This document shows, piece by piece, positions 1-7,108 of a stretch of 9,915 nucleotides of DNA (the stretch's first letter is position 1; each line of letters opens with the position of its first letter). The notes beneath the pieces are model-generated. The model was given only the letters and a program-made list of their open reading frames with translations, made no database searches and was not told the DNA's origin. The DNA is taken from positions 1-9,915 of the forward strand of contig JASLMY010000182.1 in NCBI GenBank assembly GCA_030746295.1, given 5' to 3'. This DNA is from Alphaproteobacteria bacterium (lineage in GTDB: Bacteria; Pseudomonadota; Alphaproteobacteria; GCA-2731375). Both the position numbers and the translations under genes were made by a program.

Positions 1-1065
1 TTTTCCTAAAGTACTTTTCTCTTTGTCAAATTCTGCCGAAATGAAATTTAGAATATCCAAAATGGTGCGTACTCGTTTATGCTCATCTTCTGTCGCAACC
101 AGTTCGACAAGGAGACGCCGGTATGCTGATGAGGAACGGAGTGAATGAATTCGGTTCAAGGGAACCTGATCTAAGGCGACGGGAAATTGGTCAATTTCGA
201 TTACGTCGATTGGCTTCAATGTCGCCAATTGATGTCCAGCACACTGCATCGCCTCAGCCACTCTTGCATGTCGATATTCATCTCCTGTTACGATGTTATA
301 TCGTCCGGATGCGGCGAAGTTACTATGGTATGGTTCATCTAACGCCTTCAAACGTATGGTAGCAACCGTCCGTGCGTCGACGTCAGATGAGGAAATGGTC
401 CGATATAACATCGAACGATTGATTTCTCCGCCTTTCTGAATTTGCATGAGTAGAGCTTCACATAGCGCTATCGCGCCATGTTGGTCAAATGTTTGTAGCT
501 CTCCAGAAACAAACGAGCTCTGAAGCTTTTGCAAAGACTTTTCAGCTGCGAAAACATAGCCATTTTCTAAACCCGACCATACACTGCGTGACTCTTCGGT
601 AATCGAAACTAGACTATCGAGACGTTGTAAGTGTTCCTGGAATCCTTTGCCTGCAATATCCATCAGAGGACCCAATGTCATCCTGCTACCGTTGCTATAC
701 GACATGTCGAGGGTGACTTGTTGGGAAGCATTCATCCAAGGAAAAATAGCTGGCTTTTCTCTATTTAGCACCAATCTCGCGGCAACCTCTTCGAAGCTTG
801 ATGTGCCCTCACGAAAAGAGATAGAAACTGGCAAACTCCCGCTTTCATCTGGCGTTCTTAAGAAGTCGAATACGTCCTCTCGAAGAAGGAGAGTTTGAAG
901 CGCTGCATTATTCAGCGCTTGATTGTCTGAAATCACCATCCTGGGATTGGTGATCGCGGCGACCTTGAGCAGCGATTCAAGATCTGTAGAGACGCAGGGG
1001 CGCCAAGGATCGAACCCAGAGAGGTAGGATAGGCTCGTGTTCGGGATACTCGGGTTTACCGTCAT
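1..1065 (-). CDS. Unrecognised protein, N-terminal 355 residues (runs off left edge)
   Basis: The minus strand is open from an ATG at 1065 to the first base of the window, exactly 355 codons with no stop, so the C-terminus lies outside. The frame is closed upstream by a TAA at 1134-1132, and this ATG is the only plausible start between them. A weak GAAGG lies about 10 bases before it. In DNA this AT-rich such an open frame is very unlikely by chance. I do not recognise the family. The protein begins MTVNPSIPNTSL, has no signal peptide or membrane segment, and looks soluble and mostly helical. Around residues 43-87 there is a pattern of short strands and helices (MVISDNQALNNAALQ, then VFDFLR, then PVSISFREG). 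Residues 311-350 are charged and helical. Base composition and codon use differ sharply from the GC-rich genes to the right, which suggests horizontal acquisition. It follows the channel gene in the same direction but 188 bases away, so it probably has its own promoter. Existence as a gene is well supported; function is unknown. Confidence 0.85.
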   Translation of the reverse strand, partial: MTVNPSIPNTSLSYLSGFDPWRPCVSTDLESLLKVAAITNPRMVISDNQALNNAALQTLLLREDVFDFLRTPDESGSLPVSISFREGTSSFEEVAARLVLNREKPAIFPWMNASQQVTLDMSYSNGSRMTLGPLMDIAGKGFQEHLQRLDSLVSITEESRSVWSGLENGYVFAAEKSLQKLQSSFVSGELQTFDQHGAIALCEALLMQIQKGGEINRSMLYRTISSSDVDARTVATIRLKALDEPYHSNFAASGRYNIVTGDEYRHARVAEAMQCAGHQLATLKPIDVIEIDQFPVALDQVPLNRIHSLRSSSAYRRLLVELVATEDEHKRVRTILDILNFISAEFDKEKSTLGK

Positions 1066-1253
1066 TGATGCGTAGCCTTCGCTAGGTTCAGTGGCGACGC
1101 CGCTAACTATATATGTAAAGCACTTGACAGGTTATCAAGTCGCGTCCTTTCGCATTGAGTACACTTGGATACGCAGATGATTACTTCTATTTTTTCCAAA
1201 CGATGCCATGAGGTAGGCTTGGTTTGTTGGACAGCCGGACGCTTGGGCCGGCC
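1066..1253. other. Gap between channel gene and unrecognised gene
   Basis: Besides the promoter-like site at 1108-1140 I see no gene here. Composition changes from AT-rich to GC-rich at about 1215-1240, which places the likely border of the accessory DNA just past the end of the channel gene. A weak 5-bp stem (GCCGG/CCGGC, within 1234-1253) follows the channel stop codon but has no T-run. No tRNA or direct repeat marking an integration site was found. Confidence 0.4.
1108..1140 (-). promoter_or_regulatory. Possible promoter with operator-like inverted repeat
   Basis: Upstream of the unrecognised gene is a perfect 6-bp inverted repeat, ACTTGA at 1122-1127 and TCAAGT at 1135-1140, separated by 7 bases. 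That size and symmetry suit a dimeric repressor. On the minus strand the outer arm contains TTGATA (1138-1133), a possible -35, and TATATA lies at 1113-1108, a possible -10. The 19-base spacer is longer than ideal. Transcription would begin near 1100, about 35 bases before the ATG. The base pattern is seen directly; the regulatory role is an inference. Confidence 0.35.
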
Positions 1254-3731
1254 CTAATCGTCGTCGGCCCCGCTTCGCAACGGATCGGCCGCTGTCGGCA
1301 CCGCTGCACTCGCTGCGGCATCCGCCATGTGGACGACGCGCTGCGGGAAGGGGATCTCGACGCCGGTCTCGCGGAAGCGGGCGTCGATGGCGAAGCGCAG
1401 GTCGCTGGCGATGCGGAGCCGGAAGAGCACGTCGCCGGTGAAGCAACGGAGCTCGAAATCGAGGCTGGAGGCGCCGAAGTCGCGGAAGAGCACGAACGGC
1501 TCCGGCCATTTCAAGACCTGCTCGTGCTCTTGCGCCACCGCCAGCAGGATCTCACGGACAAGCTCGGTATCGGAGCCGTAGGCGACGCCGACCGCGACCG
1601 CGATGCGGCCGTGGCGGTCCTTGTGGGTCCAGTTGGTGACCGCCGAGGACAACAGATCGGCGTTGGGGATGATGACCGAGGCCCGTTGAAAGGTCTCGAT
1701 CTCGGTGGCGCGCACGTTGATGCGGCGGATGAAGCCCTCGTTGCTGCCGATCACCACCCAGTCGCCGACCTTGACCGGCCGCTCGACCAGCAGGATCAGG
1801 CCGGAGACGAAATTGTTGACGACGTTCTGCAGGCCGAAGCCGATGCCGACCGAGAGGGCGCCGGCGATGAGGGCGATGTTAGAGAGGTCGATGCCGATCA
1901 CCGAGATCGCCAGCGCCGCCGCCAGCACCAGGCCGACATAGCCGAGACCCGAGGCGAGCGAGTGCTGCACCCCGACGTCGAACCGGGTCTGCGGCAGCAC
2001 CCGCTCGGAAAGCGCCCGCTGCACGATCCGCGTCAGCAGCAAGCCGAGTAGGAAGACCCCGATGGCGATGGCGATGTCGGCGAGCGAGATGGTGACGCCG
2101 CCAATCTGGAAACCACGCAGGATCTGCCCCAGCCAGCGGGCCAGATCGGCCATCGGCACGCCCCAGCTGGGGACGATGGCGACCACGGCAAGCACCAGCA
2201 GGATGAGGTCCAACGCAGCCCGGCCCCAGAACTTGATCGACTGTCGGGCGCCGCCGCCGAGCCGTAGGCCCCGCACCGCCAGCCGCGAGCGGGTGAGGCC
2301 GCCGATCAGCTCGCGCAAGAGGCCGCGCAGCAGAAAGAGGACGCCGACGATGACGCCGCTGACGATCAGGTTCTCGATCAGATGGAAGCTGAGGCGGCTG
2401 AAGCCGACCAGCGCGGCGACGATGCCGGCGGCGGCGGCGACGCCGATGAGGAGGCGCACGGTGAACCAGAAGCCGAGCAACGGCCGCCCCGGCGCCCCGG
2501 CCTCTGCCGCCGCCGGCAGCGCCTCTCCCGCCGGCGCCTCGGGCACCGGCTGCAGCCGCCAGAGCCCGCCGCTCACCAGCAGCAGCAGCAGGCCGCCCTC
2601 GATGCCGTTCGAGACGAGGGCGTAGAAGGAGATCATCTCGGCGGAGGCGTCCGGCGGCGCGGTGCGGTTGAGGAAGACGTCGACGGCATAGACCACGGCG
2701 AGGATGGTGATGCGCCGGCAGATGATACGGCCCTGCTCCGGCCGAATCGGCGTCAGCCGCCAGGCCGGCAGGTAGGGCGCCAAGGCCGCCCTCGGCAACG
2801 CCATCGCCAGCACCACCAGGATCAAGGCCAGCGCGAGGGCGGCGAGCGCCTCGGCGAAGAGGCCGTCGATGCGCGCCTCCGGACTGGTGATGCGCCAAAG
2901 CACGCCGCCCAGCATCAGGGCCGGCACGATGCCGCGGGCGACGCCCTCGGCGACCGCGGCGCCGAGCCGCCGTCCGTAGCTCGGCTCGACCGTCACCGGG
3001 TCGCGCCCGAAGCGGCGGAGCAGGAAGCGACGGATCACCCAGCCGACGAGGGCCGCCAACAGCACCACCACGAGGACGGTCAGATGACGCGCCAGCGCGT
3101 CTTCGCGTGCCGCCTCCTGCTGTCTCGCCCACCAGACGAAGGGCGAGCGGACCAGGGCACCAAGATGCGCCGCCAGCTCGGGTACGGCTGCCCGGACGGT
3201 CGCCGGCATGAAGGGCAGCGGGTACTGGTGGAAGAGGTCCGACAGCAGCGCCTCGCGGAGCCGCGCCGACAGAAGCGCCTCCAGCTCCTGGGTCCTGAGC
3301 AGCGCCAGCTCCGCTTCGGCGACGCGGGCCTTGTAGTCGGCGATCTCCTCGGCGTTCTTCTTGCGCTTGGCGGCCAGCTCCGGCGGCTCGGGCTCGGCGC
3401 CCGCCTCGGGCGGTGGCCCCATGGCCTCGGCCAGTTGCTCCAGCGACTCGATCTCAGCTAAGGCCTGATCGCGAAAGGCCGTCGCCAGGTCGCGGATCTC
3501 GCCGAGCTGCTTCTGAAACGCCTCGGCTGGGGCCTGCGGCAACTCCGGCCCGGCGACCAGGGTGCCGACATGCTCGAAGGTGCGGTTCCATTCACCGACG
3601 GAGCGCTGGAAGGGCGGCATCGCCTCTCGCGGCTGGGCCGCCGCGTCACCGGCGAAGACTCCGGCCAGGGCCAGCCAAGCGAGCGCGCAGAGGCACCGAA
3701 GCACCGGGACCATTGCCGACCGACGTCGCAT
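1254..3731 (-). CDS. Large MscS-family mechanosensitive channel with periplasmic N-terminal domain
   Basis: An 825-residue inner-membrane protein of the large MscS class, expected to open under membrane tension and release solutes on osmotic downshock. It starts with a signal peptide (hydrophobic core about 9-28, AAA/QP cleavage near 32). A helical, partly coiled periplasmic region follows (about 40-200) and resembles DUF3772-type channel domains. About ten hydrophobic segments lie between 216 and 650. The pore helix and MscS core are clear: GIGFGLQNVVNNFVSG at 629-644, ERPVKVGDWV to 659, then the beta domain with IIPNADLLSS (687-696) and NWTHKD, ending in an alpha/beta domain to about 800. 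The last 20 residues are a low-complexity acidic tail. M1 has no clear Shine-Dalgarno sequence, and M7 (3713) is an equally possible start. The gap from the ligase stop is 37 bases, so co-transcription is likely. The family is certain; a physiological link to the lipid genes is only inferred from position. Confidence 0.93.
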   Translation of the reverse strand: MRRRSAMVPVLRCLCALAWLALAGVFAGDAAAQPREAMPPFQRSVGEWNRTFEHVGTLVAGPELPQAPAEAFQKQLGEIRDLATAFRDQALAEIESLEQLAEAMGPPPEAGAEPEPPELAAKRKKNAEEIADYKARVAEAELALLRTQELEALLSARLREALLSDLFHQYPLPFMPATVRAAVPELAAHLGALVRSPFVWWARQQEAAREDALARHLTVLVVVLLAALVGWVIRRFLLRRFGRDPVTVEPSYGRRLGAAVAEGVARGIVPALMLGGVLWRITSPEARIDGLFAEALAALALALILVVLAMALPRAALAPYLPAWRLTPIRPEQGRIICRRITILAVVYAVDVFLNRTAPPDASAEMISFYALVSNGIEGGLLLLLVSGGLWRLQPVPEAPAGEALPAAAEAGAPGRPLLGFWFTVRLLIGVAAAAGIVAALVGFSRLSFHLIENLIVSGVIVGVLFLLRGLLRELIGGLTRSRLAVRGLRLGGGARQSIKFWGRAALDLILLVLAVVAIVPSWGVPMADLARWLGQILRGFQIGGVTISLADIAIAIGVFLLGLLLTRIVQRALSERVLPQTRFDVGVQHSLASGLGYVGLVLAAALAISVIGIDLSNIALIAGALSVGIGFGLQNVVNNFVSGLILLVERPVKVGDWVVIGSNEGFIRRINVRATEIETFQRASVIIPNADLLSSAVTNWTHKDRHGRIAVAVGVAYGSDTELVREILLAVAQEHEQVLKWPEPFVLFRDFGASSLDFELRCFTGDVLFRLRIASDLRFAIDARFRETGVEIPFPQRVVHMADAAASAAVPTAADPLRSGADDD

Positions 3732-3768
3732 GGGCGCGCAGTCTACAGTGTTATTGGCGGCTGCGGAA

Positions 3769-5400
3769 TCAGTCGCCGGCGAGGCGTGGCGCCGCCTCCG
3801 CCAAGCCCTGCTCGGCCATCTCGCGCAGCTTGCCGCGCTGGATCTTGGTGCCGTTGGCGCTCTGCGTCGTGGGAAAGGCCTCGACCGGAATGATCCTGAG
3901 CGGCGCCTTGAATTTGGCGAGGCCGCTGACGCAGTGCTGGATCAGCGCCGCCTCGTCGAAGGGCTGGCCTGGCCGAAGCGTCACGAAGCCGACCGGGCGA
4001 ATGCCGTTCGGCGTACTGGCGCCCACCACCTGGACGTCGGCGACCGAGGCGTGGTCGAGGAGATGGCTCTCGATCTCGGCCGGGCTGACGAGGAAGCCGC
4101 CGAGCCTGAGCACGTCGCCCATCCGCGAGACGTAGACGAAGTGGTTCTCGGCCGTGGTGTAGCCGAGGTCGCCGGTGCGCACGAAGCCGTCCTCGGTGAT
4201 GGTCTCGGCCGTGGCCTCCGGGTTCTCGAAATAGCCGCTCATCAGGCTCGGGCCCGAAAGCTCCAGCTCGCCTTGCTGCCCGTGCGCCAAGAGCGCGCCG
4301 CTGTCGGGGTCGCGGACCCGGACCCGGGCTTGGTCCGAGACCAGCCGGCCGCCGCCGAGCCGGCGCTCAGGTATTGGCGCCGTCGGCGACTGACGGGCGA
4401 AGAGGGCCTGGACCTCGCTCATGCCGTAGAGGCCCACCAGCGTCAGGCCACGGGCGTCGGCCCGCTCGATGATGTCGGCCAGGCTGGCGTTGAAGTTGGC
4501 GTAGCCCATGTAGCGGATCGTCGGTAGTGCCACGTCGTCGGGGCTCGCCTCCAACATCGCGTGGATGACGTCGTCGCTGCCGTTCATGTGCTGCACGCCA
4601 TGGCGACGGATCAGGCTTAGGGCCTCGTCGACGTCGAAGGCGGTCATCAGCACCATCGGGATGCCGGCGGCGATGCTGGCGGTCGACATGTTGAAGCCGT
4701 AGACGCCGCAGAAGGGCAGGAACTGCAGCAGCGGCGCGCCGGCCTCGGCATAGCCGAAGGCACGGGCGACGATGCGGGCATGCCGGGCGACGCCGCCCTG
4801 GTTGTGGAGCACGAATTTGGGCTTCGAGGTGGTGCCCGAGGTCGTGAAGATGTTGACGCCGGCTTGCGCCGTGGCCCGGTCGGCCGCCTCTGGCGGTCGC
4901 TCCATCAGGTCTGGAAAGGCGACCCGGCGGCAATGCCCGACCTGCGCCGGCGCGGGGTGCTCGGCACCGTCCTCGTCGTAGAGGATCAGGGTCTCCAGTC
5001 CCTCCAGGGCCGCCGCATCGACCTCGGCCAGGATGGCCAGGAAGTCGATGTCGCGAAAGCCGGGCCACATCGCCAGCACCTTGGCGCCGGAGCGGCCGAC
5101 GATGTCGCCGACCTCGGCCGAGCGGAAGCGGGTGTTGACGGCGACGGCGATGGCGCCCAGCCGGGCGCAGCCGAGCCAGAGCGCCAGATAAGCGGGCGCG
5201 TTCGGCAGCCAGAGCGCTACCCGGTCGCCGGCGCCGACGCCGAGCTCGGCGAGCCCCGTCGCCGCCCGCCGGCCCATGTCGTCGAGCTCGGCGAAGCCGA
5301 TGACGCGCTCCTGGTAGATCACCGCGGGCGCGTCGGGCCGCGCCGCCGCCTGCTCGGCGACGAGTGCCGTCACGGTGTCTCGCGTCGCTGCCCCGCTCAC
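3769..5400 (-). CDS. AMP-dependent acyl-CoA ligase (adenylate-forming enzyme)
   Basis: This 543-residue class I adenylate-forming enzyme should activate a carboxylic acid with ATP to an acyl-adenylate and then form the CoA thioester in the cytoplasm. The core motifs are in order: A3 phosphate loop FTTSGTTSKPKF (185-196), A5 LYGMSE (324-329), A7 RTGDLG (408-413), A8 hinge SRMGDVLRLGG (425-435) with SPAEIE (439-444), and A10 NGTKIQRGK (516-524), where K519 is the likely catalytic lysine. The length is normal for the family. The A3 loop departs from the usual TGxPKG ending: it reads TSKPKF, losing two glycines. The start is GTG (5400-5398), one base after the TGA of the upstream DUF6166 gene, and the junction TGAGGTGAGC implies translational coupling. 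The acid substrate cannot be read from the sequence. The neighbouring thiolase and crotonase point to a fatty, branched or aromatic acid rather than an amino acid. Confidence 0.94.
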   Translation of the reverse strand: MSGAATRDTVTALVAEQAAARPDAPAVIYQERVIGFAELDDMGRRAATGLAELGVGAGDRVALWLPNAPAYLALWLGCARLGAIAVAVNTRFRSAEVGDIVGRSGAKVLAMWPGFRDIDFLAILAEVDAAALEGLETLILYDEDGAEHPAPAQVGHCRRVAFPDLMERPPEAADRATAQAGVNIFTTSGTTSKPKFVLHNQGGVARHARIVARAFGYAEAGAPLLQFLPFCGVYGFNMSTASIAAGIPMVLMTAFDVDEALSLIRRHGVQHMNGSDDVIHAMLEASPDDVALPTIRYMGYANFNASLADIIERADARGLTLVGLYGMSEVQALFARQSPTAPIPERRLGGGRLVSDQARVRVRDPDSGALLAHGQQGELELSGPSLMSGYFENPEATAETITEDGFVRTGDLGYTTAENHFVYVSRMGDVLRLGGFLVSPAEIESHLLDHASVADVQVVGASTPNGIRPVGFVTLRPGQPFDEAALIQHCVSGLAKFKAPLRIIPVEAFPTTQSANGTKIQRGKLREMAEQGLAEAAPRLAGD

Positions 5401-5401
5401 C

Positions 5402-5749
5402 TCAGATCTCGCCTCGAACCTTCTTCATCAACGTCTCCAGATCCATCGGCACCTCGACGATCTCGTGGCGCAGGCGGTCGGCGATGTTGTCGGTCGTGAG
5501 CTGCCACTCGTCCCCCTCGATCTCGGCGACGACGTCGCGCAGGAACTTGCGGTAGTGCTCCAAGGCGCCCTTGGCGCCCATGTGCTCGACGAGCAGGGCG
5601 AAGGCCAGCTGGCAGGGCCCGCTGCCCTCGTAGCCCCACTCGAAGCCGTCGGCGTGGAAGTCGCGAAGCTCGGTGTAGGGCTCCAGCGGCGCGCCGTCGA
5701 CCGTAACGATGGTCGTGTCGGCCACGCGCTTGCCCTCGTAGATCTTCAT
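5402..5749 (-). CDS. Small DUF6166-like protein between thiolase and ligase
   Basis: A 115-residue acidic cytoplasmic protein with no signal or membrane segment. It opens MKIYEGKRVADTTIVTVDGA and has a central GFEWGYEGSGPCQLAFALL (residues 35-53), followed by a helical EHYRKFLRDVVAEI (64-77) and EWQLTTDNI. From memory this matches the DUF6166 pattern, whose hallmark is a F-W-G-Y-x-G-S-G-P-x-Q-L-A core. That family has no established function that I know of. The ATG at 5749 has a strong AGGAGG four bases upstream, although the same frame stays open further upstream as antisense-type noise. The gene sits 44 bases after the thiolase stop, behind a strong hairpin, and one base before the ligase start, so it is an integral part of this operon. 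The tight coupling suggests a role tied to the ligase or the thioester intermediates, but this is only inference. Confidence 0.88.
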   Translation of the reverse strand: MKIYEGKRVADTTIVTVDGAPLEPYTELRDFHADGFEWGYEGSGPCQLAFALLVEHMGAKGALEHYRKFLRDVVAEIEGDEWQLTTDNIADRLRHEIVEVPMDLETLMKKVRGEI

Positions 5750-5763
5750 CGCGCCTCCTCTGG

Positions 5764-5786
5764 CCCCGGGCCCGGCTGGCCCGGGG
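5764..5786 (-). other. Intercistronic GC hairpin
   Basis: A perfect 9-bp inverted repeat, CCCCGGGCC at 5764-5772 and GGCCCGGGG at 5778-5786, encloses a 5-base loop. It lies between the thiolase stop codon (5796-5794) and the Shine-Dalgarno sequence of the DUF6166 gene (about 5759-5754). No T-run follows, so it is not a classical intrinsic terminator. It could stabilise the thiolase end of the message, attenuate the downstream genes, or be a processing site. Confidence 0.5.
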
Positions 5787-5793
5787 TGCGGGC

Positions 5794-6978
5794 TCAGCAG
5801 ACCTCGAAGAGACCGGCCGCGCCCATGCCGCCGCCGATGCACATTGTGGTGACCACGTGCTTGGCGCCGCGCCGCTTGCCCTCGATCAGCGCGTGCCCGA
5901 CCATGCGGGCGCCGCTCATGCCGTAGGGGTGGCCGATCGAGATGGCGCCGCCGTTGACGTTCAGGGTCTCGTTCGGGATGCCGAGCTTGTCGCGGCAATA
6001 GAGCACCTGCACGGCGAAGGCCTCGTTCAACTCCCAGAGGTCGACGTCGTCCACCTTCAGACCCGTCCGCTCCAACAGGCGCGGCACCGCGTAGACCGGG
6101 CCGATGCCCATCTCGTCGGGCTCGCAGCCGGCCACGGTGAAGCCCCGGAAATAGCCCAAGGGCTCGAGGCCGCGCTTCTCGGCCTCGCCCGCCTCCATGA
6201 TGACGCAGGCCGAGGCCCCGTCGGAGAGCTGGCTGGCGTTGCCCGCCGTGATGTGGCCCTCGGGGCCCGTCACCGGCTCCAGGCTGGCCAAGCCCTCGGC
6301 GTTGGTCGAGGGCCGGTTGCCCTCGTCGCGCTCCAGCGTGACCTCTTGCTCGGAGGTCTCGCCCGTCTCCTTGTCGACCACGATCTTGGTCGAGGCCAAG
6401 GGCACGATCTCGTCGTCGAAGGCGCCCGACTGCTGGCCGGCCGCGGTCCGCATCTGGCTCTGCAGCGCGTACTCGTCCTGGTAGTCGCGGCTGACCTGGT
6501 AGCGGTCGGCGACGGTCTGCGCCGTCTTCAGCATGGCATCGTAGATCGAGGGCTTGTTCTCCTCGATCCACTCGTTCTTGAAGTGGAACTTGTTGGCGTG
6601 ATCGTTCTGCACCAAGCTGACGCTCTCCAGGCTGCCGGCGACCATCACCGGCACGCCCTCGACCACGACCCGGCCCGCCGCCATGGCGATGGTTTGCAGG
6701 CCGGACGAGCAAAAGCGGTTCACCGTGGTGCCCGAGGTGGTGACCGGCAGGCCGGCGCGGATCGCCGATTGGCGAGCGATGTTGCCGCCGGTGGCACCTT
6801 CGGGGTTGGCGCAGCCCAGGATCACGTCCTCGACCTCGGGCCCCTCGAGGCCGGCGCGTTCCACGGCGTGGCGGATGACATGGCCACCGAGCTCGGCCCC
6901 GTGCGTGTTGTTGAAGGCGCCCCGATAGGCCTTGCCGATCGGCGTGCGCGCGGTGGAGACGATGACGGCTTCCCGCAT
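5794..6978 (-). CDS. Thiolase (acetyl-CoA acyltransferase type)
   Basis: A complete 394-residue thiolase, the normal length for the degradative class. It would cleave a 3-ketoacyl-CoA with CoA to give acetyl-CoA and a shortened acyl-CoA, or run in reverse as a condensing enzyme. The nucleophile is C90 in NRFCSSGLQ (87-95). NEAF lies at 318-321. H350 is in [10 protein letters not shown] (349-358), and the second catalytic cysteine, C380, is in CIGGGMG (380-386). The start [17 protein letters not shown] is the standard thiolase N-terminus, with GAGGA eight bases ahead of the ATG. It is preceded by a good promoter and a hairpin, so it probably heads the transcription unit thiolase, DUF6166, ligase and channel. 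All catalytic residues are present. FadA-like, AtoB-like and longer-chain specificities cannot be told apart by eye, although neighbouring enzymes favour catabolic use. Confidence 0.97.
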   Translation of the reverse strand: MREAVIVSTARTPIGKAYRGAFNNTHGAELGGHVIRHAVERAGLEGPEVEDVILGCANPEGATGGNIARQSAIRAGLPVTTSGTTVNRFCSSGLQTIAMAAGRVVVEGVPVMVAGSLESVSLVQNDHANKFHFKNEWIEENKPSIYDAMLKTAQTVADRYQVSRDYQDEYALQSQMRTAAGQQSGAFDDEIVPLASTKIVVDKETGETSEQEVTLERDEGNRPSTNAEGLASLEPVTGPEGHITAGNASQLSDGASACVIMEAGEAEKRGLEPLGYFRGFTVAGCEPDEMGIGPVYAVPRLLERTGLKVDDVDLWELNEAFAVQVLYCRDKLGIPNETLNVNGGAISIGHPYGMSGARMVGHALIEGKRRGAKHVVTTMCIGGGMGAAGLFEVC

Positions 6979-7018
6979 GGGCTCTGTCCTCTTTCCCGTA
7001 TCCTGCTGGCTTGGCGCC

Positions 7019-7048
7019 ACTATAGCGGCGGCGCGACGACGTTGCCAA
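7019..7048 (-). promoter_or_regulatory. Sigma-70-like promoter of the thiolase operon
   Basis: On the minus strand TTGGCA (7048-7043, five of six matches to TTGACA) is followed after 18 bases by TATAGT (7024-7019, five of six matches to TATAAT). Transcription would start near 7011, giving a leader of about 33 bases before the thiolase ATG with its own Shine-Dalgarno sequence. It stands immediately downstream of the 7062-7094 hairpin, a sensible arrangement of terminator then promoter. Confidence 0.62.
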
Positions 7049-7061
7049 CGCGATGGCGGCA

Positions 7062-7094
7062 GCCGGCCGCGCGACCCGAGGGGGCGCGGCCGGC
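7062..7094 (-). terminator. Perfect GC-rich hairpin after the crotonase gene (candidate terminator)
   Basis: GCCGGCCGCGC at 7062-7072 and GCGCGGCCGGC at 7084-7094 are perfect 11-bp inverted arms around an 11-base loop, 15 bases past the crotonase stop (7111-7109). There is no U-tract, so intrinsic termination would be atypical. It may act as a transcript end stabiliser or assist factor-dependent termination. The symmetry means it would fold on either strand. Confidence 0.5.
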
Positions 7095-7108
7095 GGCGCC
7101 TGGCAGAT

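Noticed and set aside
123..362. Plus-strand 79-codon frame in the AT-rich end
   Set aside because: It lies antisense to the continuous 355-codon minus-strand gene, has low-quality composition and no family resemblance.
647..898. Plus-strand 83-codon frame in the AT-rich end
   Set aside because: Also antisense to the 355-codon gene, with no recognisable motif or ribosome binding site.
2576..2592. CAG-type triplet repeat in the channel gene
   Set aside because: It encodes a run of leucines in a membrane segment; not an independent repeat element.
1224..4527. Long plus-strand frames opposite the channel and ligase genes (for example 2382-3461 and 3562-4527)
   Set aside because: Their products are Arg, Gly, Asp and His-rich with no domain, as expected from antisense frames in high-GC DNA. 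The opposite strand has complete, motif-rich genes.
5750..7048. Upstream extension of the DUF6166 frame as a 548-residue protein
   Set aside because: The extension is an alternative-frame reading across the thiolase gene. The real start is the ATG at 5749, with AGGAGG before it.
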